DNA from: an uncultured Rhodospirillales bacterium
GTDB taxonomy: Bacteria; Pseudomonadota; Alphaproteobacteria; ATCC43930; CGMCC-115725
Direction of reading: 5' to 3'
Assembly (NCBI GenBank): GCA_903828515.1
Contig: CAIKMD010000005.1
Location: 1-32,995 of the forward strand
Length of the DNA stretch: 32,995 nucleotides
In this document: piece by piece, positions 8,990-16,041 of the stretch
How the letters are laid out: every line of letters starts with the position of its first letter
Numbering within the stretch: the stretch's first letter is position 1
The notes under the pieces: generated by a model
What the model saw: the letters and a program-made list of their open reading frames with translations, nothing else
What the model was told of the DNA's origin: nothing
The model's database searches: none
Translations under genes and position numbers: made by a program

Positions 8990-9424
8990 ATGGCCGACGA
9001 AGCCAAAAAATCCGCGAAGACGGCAAAGCCCGCCGGGGACAAGACGCCGAAGAAGGAAGCCGCGCCCAAGGTCGTCGCAAAGCCGAAAGCGGCCCCCAAG
9101 GCCGCGGAAGCCGAAGCGGCGCCGAAGGTCAAGAAGCCGAAGCGCCCGAAAGCGCCGCGGCCGAAGCTCGCGCCCGCTTGGGAACGGTTTGCGGCGTTGG
9201 AAAAGGCTGTTGCCCAACGTCCGGTGCCGGTCGTGAAATCGGGCAAGACCGTGAAAATTACGCAAATCGGCAGCAAGATCGGTCGCGAGACCTATCAGGA
9301 AGCAACCCTGAAGGGGCTCGGCCTGAACAAGCGCCATCGTTCGCGTGTGCTTGAGGACACGCCGGAAGTGCGCGGCATGATCGCCCGGGTGAAGCATCTC
9401 GTGCGCGTGGAATCGGCCTCGTAA
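8990..9424 (+). CDS. rpmD: 50S ribosomal protein L30 with long Lys/Ala/Pro-rich N-terminal extension
   Basis: The last 60 or so residues are a complete L30 ([20 protein letters not shown], then [20 protein letters not shown] and [13 protein letters not shown]). Bacterial L30 is normally about 60 residues, but this frame starts 80 residues earlier with a Lys/Ala/Pro-rich, repeat-like stretch ([20 protein letters not shown]). ATG 8990 comes 3 nt after the rpsE stop. Inside the extension the only plausible alternatives are a TTG near residue 70 and a GTG at 9233, and neither has a clear ribosome binding site. I therefore favour translation of the whole frame, but only the L30 domain is certain. 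Confidence 0.88.
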   Translation: MADEAKKSAKTAKPAGDKTPKKEAAPKVVAKPKAAPKAAEAEAAPKVKKPKRPKAPRPKLAPAWERFAALEKAVAQRPVPVVKSGKTVKITQIGSKIGRETYQEATLKGLGLNKRHRSRVLEDTPEVRGMIARVKHLVRVESAS

Positions 9425-9452
9425 GGGCCACAAGTTTTCTAAGGAACGGACG

Positions 9453-9941
9453 ATGAAGCTCAACGAGATCAGAGATAACGCCGGCGCCCACTACAAGGCC
9501 AAGCGTCGCGGTCGCGGTATCGGCTCGGGCAAGGGCAAGACCAGCGCGCGCGGCGGTAAAGGCCAGACCGCGCGTTCCGGCGTCGCCATCAACGGCTTCG
9601 AAGGCGGCCAGACCCCGTTGCATCGCCGGTTGCCGAAGCGCGGCTTCAACAACACCGATTTCCAGCAGCGCTACACCATCGTCAATCTCGGTCGTTTGCA
9701 GGTCGCCATCGATTCCGGCCACCTCAAATCCGATGCGACGGTCGACGGCAAAGCGCTGGTCGCGGCGGGCGTGCTGCGTCGCGTGCGCGATGGCGTGCGC
9801 CTGCTCGCCAAGGGCGAATTGAAAACCGCGCTGACCATCGAAGTCGTCGGGGCCAGCAAGGCGGCGGTCGATGCCGTCGAAAAGCTCGGGGGTAAGGTTA
9901 TCGTTGCGGCCGCCAAGGCGGTCGCTTCTCCTGCCGCATGA
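9453..9941 (+). CDS. rplO: 50S ribosomal protein L15
   Basis: The 162-residue L15 begins [20 protein letters not shown] and has the Gly/Arg-rich N-terminal arm ([20 protein letters not shown]) and the motif [20 protein letters not shown]. It is a late assembly protein in the 50S core. An AAGGAACGG site (9441-9449) precedes ATG 9453. Confidence 0.98.
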   Translation: MKLNEIRDNAGAHYKAKRRGRGIGSGKGKTSARGGKGQTARSGVAINGFEGGQTPLHRRLPKRGFNNTDFQQRYTIVNLGRLQVAIDSGHLKSDATVDGKALVAAGVLRRVRDGVRLLAKGELKTALTIEVVGASKAAVDAVEKLGGKVIVAAAKAVASPAA

Positions 9942-9952
9942 GGATACGCTAG

Positions 9953-11293
9953 ATGGCGTCAGCCGCCGAGCAACTCGCCGCCAGTATCAATTTCTCCGCC
10001 TTTTCGAAGGCGACTGATCTCAAGAACCGCCTCTGGTTCACGCTTGGCGCGTTGGTGATCTATCGGCTCGGCACGTATATTCCGTTGCCCGGCATCGACC
10101 CGCTCGTTCTGCAGCAGGTCTTCAACCAGAATGCCGGCGGCATTCTCGGCATGGTCGACATGTTCTCGGGCGGCGCGCTCGGCCGCATGACGATCTTCGC
10201 CTTGAACATCATGCCGTATATCTCGGCCTCGATCATCGTGCAGCTTCTGACCGCGGTCTCGCCGCAGCTCGAAGCGCTGAAGAAAGAGGGCGAATCCGGC
10301 CGCAAGAAACTCAATCAATATACCCGTTTCGGCACCGTGTTCCTGGCCGCGATCCAGGCCTATGGCATCGCGGTCGGCATCGAGGGGCTGAGCGGGCCGT
10401 CGGGTCTCGCCGTCACCGACCCCGGAATCTTCTTTCGCGTCAGTTCGGTTATCACGCTGACCGGCGGCACCGTCTTCCTGATGTGGCTCGGCGAGCAGAT
10501 CACCGCGCGCGGCGTCGGCAACGGCATTTCGCTGATCATTTTCTCGGGCATTGTCGCGCGCATGCCGCCGGCGCTCGCAGGCCTGCTCGAATTGGGCCGC
10601 ACCGGCGCGATCTCGGGATTCTTTATTCTTATCTTCCTCATTCTGGCGGTCGGCGTCGTCACCTTCATCGTGTTCATGGAGCGCGCGCAACGTCGGATTC
10701 TCGTGCAGTATCCGAAGCGCCAGGTCGGCAACAAGATGTTCGGCGGCGAAGCGTCGCATCTGCCGTTGAAGCTGAATACCTCGGGTGTGATCCCGCCGAT
10801 CTTCGCGTCCTCGCTGCTGCTGTTGCCGGCGACGCTCGCGAGCTTCAGCCAGAACCAAAGCGGGTTCCTCGCGGAATTGGGAGCGTCCCTCGGCCATGGC
10901 CAGCCGCTCTATATCGGGCTCTATGTCGCGCTGATCGTGTTCTTCTGCTTTTTCTACACGGCGATCGTCTTCAACCCGGTGGAGACCGCGGACAATCTGC
11001 GCAAATATGGCGGCTTCGTTCCCGGCATCCGGCCCGGCAAGAACACCGCCGATTATCTGGATCACGTGCTGACCCGCCTGACGGTGATCGGCGCGCTCTA
11101 TCTCGCGGCCGTGTGCGTGCTGCCGGAAGTGCTGGTATCCGAATATGCGCTGCCGTTCTATTTCGGCGGCACCAGTCTTCTGATCGTGGTCAGCGTCACC
11201 ATGGATACCGTGGCGCAGATTCATTCGCACCTGTTGGCGCATCAATACGAAGGCCTCATCAAGAAATCGAAGCTTCGGGGGAGACGGGGTTGA
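9953..11293 (+). CDS. secY: Preprotein translocase subunit SecY
   Basis: SecY is the channel-forming subunit of the SecYEG translocase in the inner membrane. The 446-residue product has the family length and about ten hydrophobic membrane segments. Recognisable pieces are RLGTYIPLPGIDP, the plug region GGALGRMTIFALNIMPYISA, IVFMERAQRRILVQYPKR in the cytosolic C4 loop, and FNPVETADNLRKYGGFVPGIRPG. Its TGA overlaps the TTG start of adk by four bases, so Adk translation is coupled to SecY. Confidence 0.98.
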   Translation: MASAAEQLAASINFSAFSKATDLKNRLWFTLGALVIYRLGTYIPLPGIDPLVLQQVFNQNAGGILGMVDMFSGGALGRMTIFALNIMPYISASIIVQLLTAVSPQLEALKKEGESGRKKLNQYTRFGTVFLAAIQAYGIAVGIEGLSGPSGLAVTDPGIFFRVSSVITLTGGTVFLMWLGEQITARGVGNGISLIIFSGIVARMPPALAGLLELGRTGAISGFFILIFLILAVGVVTFIVFMERAQRRILVQYPKRQVGNKMFGGEASHLPLKLNTSGVIPPIFASSLLLLPATLASFSQNQSGFLAELGASLGHGQPLYIGLYVALIVFFCFFYTAIVFNPVETADNLRKYGGFVPGIRPGKNTADYLDHVLTRLTVIGALYLAAVCVLPEVLVSEYALPFYFGGTSLLIVVSVTMDTVAQIHSHLLAHQYEGLIKKSKLRGRRG

Positions 11294-11943
11294 ACATTCT
11301 TCTGCTCGGCCCGCCCGGGGCCGGGAAGGGAACCCAGGCCAAGCGCCTCGAGGAGCGCTACGGCATGGTCCAACTTTCGACCGGCGACATGCTGCGCGCC
11401 GAGCGCGCGTCCGGCAGCGCTTTGGGCAAACAGGTCCAGGCCATCATGGACGCCGGAAAGCTGGTTTCCGACGACATCATGATCGCGCTCATTGCCAGCC
11501 AGATCGCCGGCCTCAAAGACAAGGGATTCATTCTCGACGGTTTCCCGCGCACCGTGCCCCAGGCCGAAGCGCTCGACGTCATGCTGAAGAAAAACGGCAT
11601 CACCCTCGACCATGTGATCGAACTGACGGTCGATGAAGAAGTTCTGGTCGACCGGATTTCCGGCCGCTTTTCCTGCAAGAAATGCGGTGCTTCCTACCAC
11701 GACCGCTATCACCAGCCCAAACAGGCGGGAATCTGCGAAGTTTGCGGCAATACCGAGTTCATCCGCCGGCCCGACGACAACGCCGAGACGGTCAAAGCCC
11801 GGCTTGCCGCCTATCACCAGCAGACCCAGCCGATCCTGCCCTATTACCGCACCACGGGGGTATTGAGCAGCGTCGACGGGATGGCGGAAATAGACGAGGT
11901 TACGCGTCAGATTGAAGCAATTCTAAACAAGTCCAAAGGTTGA
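11290..11943 (+). CDS. adk: Adenylate kinase with Cys4 lid (TTG start)
   Basis: Adk interconverts ATP + AMP and 2 ADP in the cytosol. The P-loop GPPGAGKGT is at residues 7-15, LSTGDMLR binds AMP, and DGFPRT is near residue 85. The 217-residue length is the long form with a LID domain. The lid holds two CxxC pairs (Cys129/132 and Cys149/152), the pattern that binds structural zinc in Gram-positive enzymes and in some proteobacteria. The start is TTG at 11290, overlapping the secY stop; the frame is open further upstream only as a shadow of secY. Confidence 0.97.
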   Translation: MNILLLGPPGAGKGTQAKRLEERYGMVQLSTGDMLRAERASGSALGKQVQAIMDAGKLVSDDIMIALIASQIAGLKDKGFILDGFPRTVPQAEALDVMLKKNGITLDHVIELTVDEEVLVDRISGRFSCKKCGASYHDRYHQPKQAGICEVCGNTEFIRRPDDNAETVKARLAAYHQQTQPILPYYRTTGVLSSVDGMAEIDEVTRQIEAILNKSKG

Positions 11944-11969
11944 CTTTTATGCATGCCTTCCGATATAAG
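11940..11969 (+). promoter_or_regulatory. Sigma70-type promoter for rpsM-rpsK-rpoA-rplQ
   Basis: A -35 box TTGACT (11940-11945) and a -10 box TATAAG (11964-11969) are separated by 18 nt. The adk stop codon TGA lies inside the -35 box. A GC-rich stretch (GCCCG) follows the -10, as in stringently controlled promoters. The start point would be about 11976, giving an rpsM leader of about 60 nt. Both hexamers are the same as those of the rRNA promoter at 32489-32517. This is pattern matching without experimental support. Confidence 0.72.
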
Positions 11970-12038
11970 GCCCGTTCGGCCAACCGGGGCGTGCTGTCAC
12001 CCACCGAAACCGAAAATTCGTTTTGAGGAGAAGCGCAG

Positions 12039-12416
12039 GTGGCGCGCATTGCCGGCGTTAACATACCCAATCAAAAACGTGTCCCGATCGGCCTGACCTA
12101 TATCCATGGGATCGGGCGGACATCGGCGGAAAAGATTTGTGCCAAGCTCGGGATTCCGGATTCCCGCCGCGTGCACGAACTGACCGACGACGAAGTGCTG
12201 CGCATTCGCGAAGCCATCGACAAGGACTTTCAAGTCGAAGGCGATCTGCGGCGTACCGTTGCACTGAACATCAAACGGCTGATGGATTTGGGCTGCTATC
12301 GCGGCCTTCGCCATCGCAAAGGCCTGCCGGTTCATGGTCAACGCACGCACACCAACGCGCGCACCCGTAAGGGTCCGGCGAAGGCGATCGCCGGCAAGAA
12401 AATCGCCAGCAAGTAA
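12039..12416 (+). CDS. rpsM: 30S ribosomal protein S13 (GTG start)
   Basis: The 125-residue S13 starts (M)[20 protein letters not shown] and has the family pieces [14 protein letters not shown] and [28 protein letters not shown]. It contacts S19 and the P-site tRNA. The start is GTG, with GAGGAGAAG at 12025-12033. It is the first gene of the alpha operon here and has its own candidate promoter. Confidence 0.98.
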   Translation: MARIAGVNIPNQKRVPIGLTYIHGIGRTSAEKICAKLGIPDSRRVHELTDDEVLRIREAIDKDFQVEGDLRRTVALNIKRLMDLGCYRGLRHRKGLPVHGQRTHTNARTRKGPAKAIAGKKIASK

Positions 12417-12423
12417 GTAACGA

Positions 12424-12450
12424 TACGCCGAAAGTTTTGTTGTCGGCGTA
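12424..12450 (+). promoter_or_regulatory. 8-bp hairpin in the rpsM-rpsK spacer
   Basis: TACGCCGA (12424-12431) and TCGGCGTA (12443-12450) form a perfect stem around an 11-nt, T-rich loop. It starts 8 nt after the rpsM stop and ends about 30 nt before rpsK. TTTTA occurs 5 nt after the stem, which makes a weak or conditional terminator possible, but a control or processing role is equally possible. Confidence 0.45.
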
Positions 12451-12479
12451 GCAGGGTTTTAGGACGAGGTTAGAGGGAA

Positions 12480-12884
12480 ATGGCGACGACTACGAAGCCC
12501 GCTGCTGCCGCGCGCGTCCGCCGCCGCGAGCGCAAGAACATCACGGCCGGTGTCGCGCACGTGAACGCGACGTTCAACAACACTGTCGTCACGATCACCG
12601 ACGCGCAAGGCAATACGATTGCCTGGTCGTCGTCGGGCACGATGGGTTTCAAAGGTTCGCGCAAGTCCACGCCTTATGCCGCCCAGATGGCGGCCGAGGA
12701 TGCGGGCAAGAAGGCGATGGAACACGGCATGCGCAATATCGAGATCGAAGTGAAGGGTCCCGGCTCAGGCCGTGAATCCGCGCTTCGGGCGCTGCAGACG
12801 GTGGGTTTCTCGGTCTCGTCCATTCGCGATGTGACCACCATTCCGCATAATGGTTGCCGTCCTCCCAAGCGGCGGCGCGTTTAG
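12480..12884 (+). CDS. rpsK: 30S ribosomal protein S11
   Basis: The 134-residue product has S11 hallmarks: [40 protein letters not shown] and the C-terminus [15 protein letters not shown]11 lines the 30S platform near the mRNA exit. AGAGGGA just before ATG 12480 is the likely ribosome binding site. Confidence 0.98.
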   Translation: MATTTKPAAAARVRRRERKNITAGVAHVNATFNNTVVTITDAQGNTIAWSSSGTMGFKGSRKSTPYAAQMAAEDAGKKAMEHGMRNIEIEVKGPGSGRESALRALQTVGFSVSSIRDVTTIPHNGCRPPKRRRV

Positions 12885-12915
12885 TTTCGGCTTCGACTAT
12901 TTCGGCGTTCGCTAC

Positions 12916-12930
12916 GGGCGATTTTCGCCC
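12916..12930 (+). promoter_or_regulatory. Short hairpin in the rpsK-rpoA spacer
   Basis: GGGCGA (12916-12921), loop TTT, and TCGCCC (12925-12930) form a compact perfect stem in the 84-nt gap between rpsK and rpoA. No U-tract follows. It may tune the level of rpoA relative to the ribosomal genes or be a processing site; this is inference. Confidence 0.35.
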
Positions 12931-12968
12931 CGCGCGCCATGACGACTTGAAGGCATGAGGTTCCGCTC

Positions 12969-13991
12969 GTGACGCAAATCCAGAAGAATTGGCAAGAACT
13001 CAAGAAGCCCAACCAGCTCGTGGTTCAGCCGGGTGATGACCCGGCTCGGGTTGCGACGATCGTCGCCGAACCGTTGGAGCGGGGCTTTGGCCTGACGCTC
13101 GGCAACGCGCTGCGGCGTATCCTGCTGTCCTCGCTGCAGGGCGCGGCGATCACCTCGGTGCAGATCGAGGGCGTGCTCCATGAATTCTCGTCGCTGCCGG
13201 GCGTGTTGGAGGATATCACCGATATCGTCCTCAACATCAAAGGCATCGGCCTGCGCATGCACGGCGAAGGCCCGAAGCGCATGCGTCTGCGCGCCACCGG
13301 CCCCGGCGAAGTGCGTGCCGGCGCGATCGAGCTGGGTCATGACATCGAAATGATGAATCCCGATCATCTGATCTGCACGCTCGACAAGGGCGCGAAGGTC
13401 ACGATGGAATTCACCGTCGAAGCCGGCAAAGGCTATCGTCCGGCGACGGACAATCGGCCCGAGGATGCGCCGATCGGCCTCATTCCGGTCGATGCGCTCT
13501 ACAGCCCCGTGCGCAAGGTGAGCTACAAGGTCGACAACACCCGCGTCGGCCAGCGCACCGACTACGACAAGCTCTCGATGACCATCGAAACCAACGGCGC
13601 GGTTACGCCCGAAGACGCGGTGGCGCTCGCCGCCCGCATCCTGCAGGACCAGCTTCAGCTCTTCATCAATTTCGAGGAGCCGCGCGCGGCGACCGAGGAA
13701 GAGCGTCCGTCCGAACTGCCGTTCAACAAGAACCTCCTCCGCAAAGTCGACGAGCTTGAGCTTTCGGTGCGTTCGGCCAACTGCCTCAAGAACGACAACA
13801 TCGTCTATATCGGCGATCTGGTGCAGAAGACCGAATCCGAGATGCTGCGCACGCCGAATTTCGGCCGGAAATCCTTGAACGAGATCAAGGAAGTACTGGC
13901 TCAGATGGGTCTCTATCTCGGTATGGAGATTCCCAACTGGCCCCCCGAAAACATCGAGGAGCTCGTCAAGCGCCTCGAAGAGCCGTATTGA
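12969..13991 (+). CDS. rpoA: DNA-directed RNA polymerase subunit alpha (GTG start)
   Basis: The 340-residue product is a full-length alpha subunit. The N-terminal dimerisation domain includes [20 protein letters not shown] and the beta-binding segment. A flexible linker follows near residue 235-250. The C-terminal domain has [16 protein letters not shown] and [18 protein letters not shown], which contact UP-element DNA and activators. The start is GTG, with a GAGG at 12957-12960. It lies between rpsK and rplQ as usual in bacteria, although rpsD is absent. Confidence 0.98.
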   Translation: MTQIQKNWQELKKPNQLVVQPGDDPARVATIVAEPLERGFGLTLGNALRRILLSSLQGAAITSVQIEGVLHEFSSLPGVLEDITDIVLNIKGIGLRMHGEGPKRMRLRATGPGEVRAGAIELGHDIEMMNPDHLICTLDKGAKVTMEFTVEAGKGYRPATDNRPEDAPIGLIPVDALYSPVRKVSYKVDNTRVGQRTDYDKLSMTIETNGAVTPEDAVALAARILQDQLQLFINFEEPRAATEEERPSELPFNKNLLRKVDELELSVRSANCLKNDNIVYIGDLVQKTESEMLRTPNFGRKSLNEIKEVLAQMGLYLGMEIPNWPPENIEELVKRLEEPY

Positions 13992-14000
13992 GATCGTATC

Positions 14001-14426
14001 ATGCGCCATCGTATGCGAGGCCGAAGCTTTAGCCGAACCAAGGCCCATCGTAAGGCCATGTTCGAGAATCTCTGTCATGCCCTGCTGAAGCATGAGCAGA
14101 TCAGCACGACCTTGCCGAAGGCGAAGGATCTTCGTCCGGTGGTCGAAAAGCTGATCACGCTCGGCAAGAGCGGCGGGCTATCGGCGCGCCGCCAGCTCAT
14201 TGCCACGCTGCAGGACGAGAAGATCGCCGACAAGGTGATGACTACGCTGGCCGAGCGCTATGCAAAGCGTCCCGGCGGTTATTGCCGCATCTTCAAGGCG
14301 GGCTTCCGTCATGGCGATGCCGCGGCGATGGCGGTGATCGAGCTGGTCGATCGCGATCCCGAAGCCAAGGGCAAGGACTCCGGTCCGGTCCAGAACGCCG
14401 ACGCCGAAGAAGCCACCGCGGGCTGA
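14001..14426 (+). CDS. rplQ: 50S ribosomal protein L17
   Basis: The 141-residue L17 starts [20 protein letters not shown], followed by [21 protein letters not shown] and [20 protein letters not shown]. Compared with E. coli (127 residues) it has an acidic/Ala tail ([20 protein letters not shown]). It sits near the tunnel exit. It is the last gene of the ribosomal protein cluster, 9 nt after rpoA, and is followed by a terminator. Confidence 0.98.
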   Translation: MRHRMRGRSFSRTKAHRKAMFENLCHALLKHEQISTTLPKAKDLRPVVEKLITLGKSGGLSARRQLIATLQDEKIADKVMTTLAERYAKRPGGYCRIFKAGFRHGDAAAMAVIELVDRDPEAKGKDSGPVQNADAEEATAG

Positions 14427-14444
14427 TTGCCCTCGGGGAAATAA

Positions 14445-14467
14445 CCGCGGGCCAAAATGGCCCGCGG
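14445..14467. terminator. Bidirectional terminator between rplQ and the MFS gene
   Basis: CCGCGGGCC (14445-14453), loop AAAAT, and GGCCCGCGG (14459-14467) make a perfect 9-bp stem between two convergent genes. On the minus strand it is followed by TTATTTCC, a modest U-tract; the plus side has only an interrupted T-rich stretch. It begins 18 nt after the rplQ stop and ends 1 nt from the stop of the MFS gene. Confidence 0.8.
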
Positions 14468-14468
14468 A

Positions 14469-15749
14469 TTAAATCCGTTTCTTTCTCAGGTTCCAGGTCG
14501 CCAACGCCACGACGCCGTTCGTGAGCGCGAGGGCGAGGAAGATGCCGGTAACCCCGGCGCCCAGCTTCAGCATCACTACCGAGCCCACTCCCGCGCTGAC
14601 CATGAACAGCGCGTTCCACACGTTGTTGGCCGCGACCACGCGCGCGCGGTGGCTCGGCTCTGCCTTGGCCTGCATGATGGTGTAAAGCGGCACAACGAAC
14701 ATGCCGGCGCCGAGCGCGACCACGAACAGATCGAGCGCGATCCGCCAATGGGCGGGTGATGTCATGAAATCCATCGCGCCGAGCAATTCGCCGCCCGCCG
14801 GTGTGCCGCCCGCAAACCACAGGTCGAAGGCGGATACCGCCATGAAGAGCGCTGACCACGGCACCAGTCGTGCCGACAAGGCACCGCGCAGCAATCGTCC
14901 CGCGAGCAGCGCGCCCAGGCCGACGCCAAGCGAATTGATGGTCAGGAAGAGCGTCACGACCTGATTGTCGGCGCCGAGCACGTCCTTCGCGTAATTCGGG
15001 AATTGCGAGACGAGAGCGACACCGACGAACCAGAACCAGGAATTGCCGAGGATGGTCCAGCGCTCGACCGGGCCGGCATTGGCATAGCGCAGCACCGAGA
15101 TCGTCTCGGCGATGATGTTGGGATTGACGCGCAACCGCGGCGCGCGCGCTCCTAGATGCGGGATGAAGAGGCTCGCGACCCACCCGCCGACGGCGAAGAC
15201 GAGCATCGCGGCGCCGACCAGAATGGGGCCGTGATCGGTGAGGATCAGCAAGCCGCCGGCGATGGTCCCGATCAGGATGGCGAGGAAGGTGCCGGCCTCG
15301 ATCACCGCGTTGCCGCCGAGGAGATCTTCCGGTGCCAGCAGCTCGGGCAGGATGCCGTATTTGACCGGGCCGAAGAACGTCGCCTGGATGCCGAGCAGGA
15401 ACAGCACGGTCAGGCCGAAGCCCAACCCGCCGTCGAAGGCGAAGCTGCCGGCGGCGAGGATCATCACGGCGATTTCCCATAGCTTCACGAGGCGAATAAG
15501 CCGCGCTTTTTCGACTTTGTCGGCAACTTCGCCTGCCGTTGCGGAGAACAGGAAATACGGCAGGATGAACAGCGCGGTCGCGACCGTGACGATGATCTCG
15601 ACCTCGGTCGAGGAGCCTGCGTTGCGATAGGCGACCTGAATCACCAAGGCGTTCTTCAACAAATTGTCGTTGAGCGCGCCGAGGAACTGCGTGACGAAGA
15701 TGGCCAGAAGTTTGCGGCTGGTGAGAAGACGAAGCTGACTGGGACCCAA
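14469..15749 (-). CDS. MFS transporter, LplT-like (putative lysophospholipid transporter)
   Basis: A hydrophobic protein with 10-12 membrane segments. The start of the core, FVTQFLGALNDNLLKNALVI, matches the LplT-like MFS group, whose members move lysophospholipids inward or form the transporter half of Aas fusion proteins. ATAGEVADKVEKARLIRLVK matches the MFS loop 2-3 motif. No acyltransferase or AMP-ligase part is attached here, so this is a stand-alone transporter. I use TTG 15749, which gives the family-like N-terminus GPSQLRLLTSRK 13 nt after acyP. An ATG at 15827 is in frame but would overlap acyP by 65 nt and has no ribosome binding site. The substrate is inferred from the family only. 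Confidence 0.8.
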   Translation of the reverse strand: MGPSQLRLLTSRKLLAIFVTQFLGALNDNLLKNALVIQVAYRNAGSSTEVEIIVTVATALFILPYFLFSATAGEVADKVEKARLIRLVKLWEIAVMILAAGSFAFDGGLGFGLTVLFLLGIQATFFGPVKYGILPELLAPEDLLGGNAVIEAGTFLAILIGTIAGGLLILTDHGPILVGAAMLVFAVGGWVASLFIPHLGARAPRLRVNPNIIAETISVLRYANAGPVERWTILGNSWFWFVGVALVSQFPNYAKDVLGADNQVVTLFLTINSLGVGLGALLAGRLLRGALSARLVPWSALFMAVSAFDLWFAGGTPAGGELLGAMDFMTSPAHWRIALDLFVVALGAGMFVVPLYTIMQAKAEPSHRARVVAANNVWNALFMVSAGVGSVVMLKLGAGVTGIFLALALTNGVVALATWNLRKKRI

Positions 15750-15762
15750 GATTGATACCGCT

Positions 15763-16041
15763 CTATACCGTTGTCCGTTCCGTGAAGTCGCGGCTGCCGT
15801 CGTTTTCGGCGGCCAGCCGTTCGACATGGTCGACGCGCGCGTGGCTTGGTCCTTGCCCGCAGGCTTCGACCATGGCCTCGACCGCGTCGGTGTCGCCGAT
15901 CAGCAAGGTCTCGACGCTGCCATTGGCGCGGTTCCTGACCCAACCGCGCAATCCCCGTGCGAGTGCTTCGTGGCAGACGAAAACGCGAAAGCCGACGCCC
16001 TGGACCTTGCCGGTGATGAGGAGCCGCGCCGCGACGCTCAT
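15763..16041 (-). CDS. acyP: Acylphosphatase
   Basis: A 92-residue protein of normal acylphosphatase length. The phosphate loop [12 protein letters not shown] holds the catalytic Arg19, and [12 protein letters not shown] holds the catalytic Asn37. The enzyme hydrolyses acyl phosphates such as acetyl phosphate or carboxyphosphate. Its ATG overlaps the pccA stop (ATGA), so it is translationally coupled to the biotin carboxylase subunit. That is suggestive because biotin carboxylase forms carboxyphosphate as an intermediate, but a functional link is inference. Confidence 0.93.
   Translation of the reverse strand: MSVAARLLITGKVQGVGFRVFVCHEALARGLRGWVRNRANGSVETLLIGDTDAVEAMVEACGQGPSHARVDHVERLAAENDGSRDFTERTTV

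Noticed and set aside
7928-9463. 511-codon open frame on the - strand across rplR-rpsE-rpmD
   Set aside because: It spans three certain ribosomal protein genes on the opposite strand; composition is typical of GC-rich shadows.
9959-11245. 428-codon open frame on the - strand opposite secY
   Set aside because: Antisense to SecY, charged and low in hydrophobic residues, with no domain recognisable.
10483-11289. Possible long N-terminal extension of Adk
   Set aside because: The frame is open back through secY, but this part is Arg-rich out-of-frame secY sequence. Adk begins at the TTG that gives NILLLGPPGAGKGT at the expected position.
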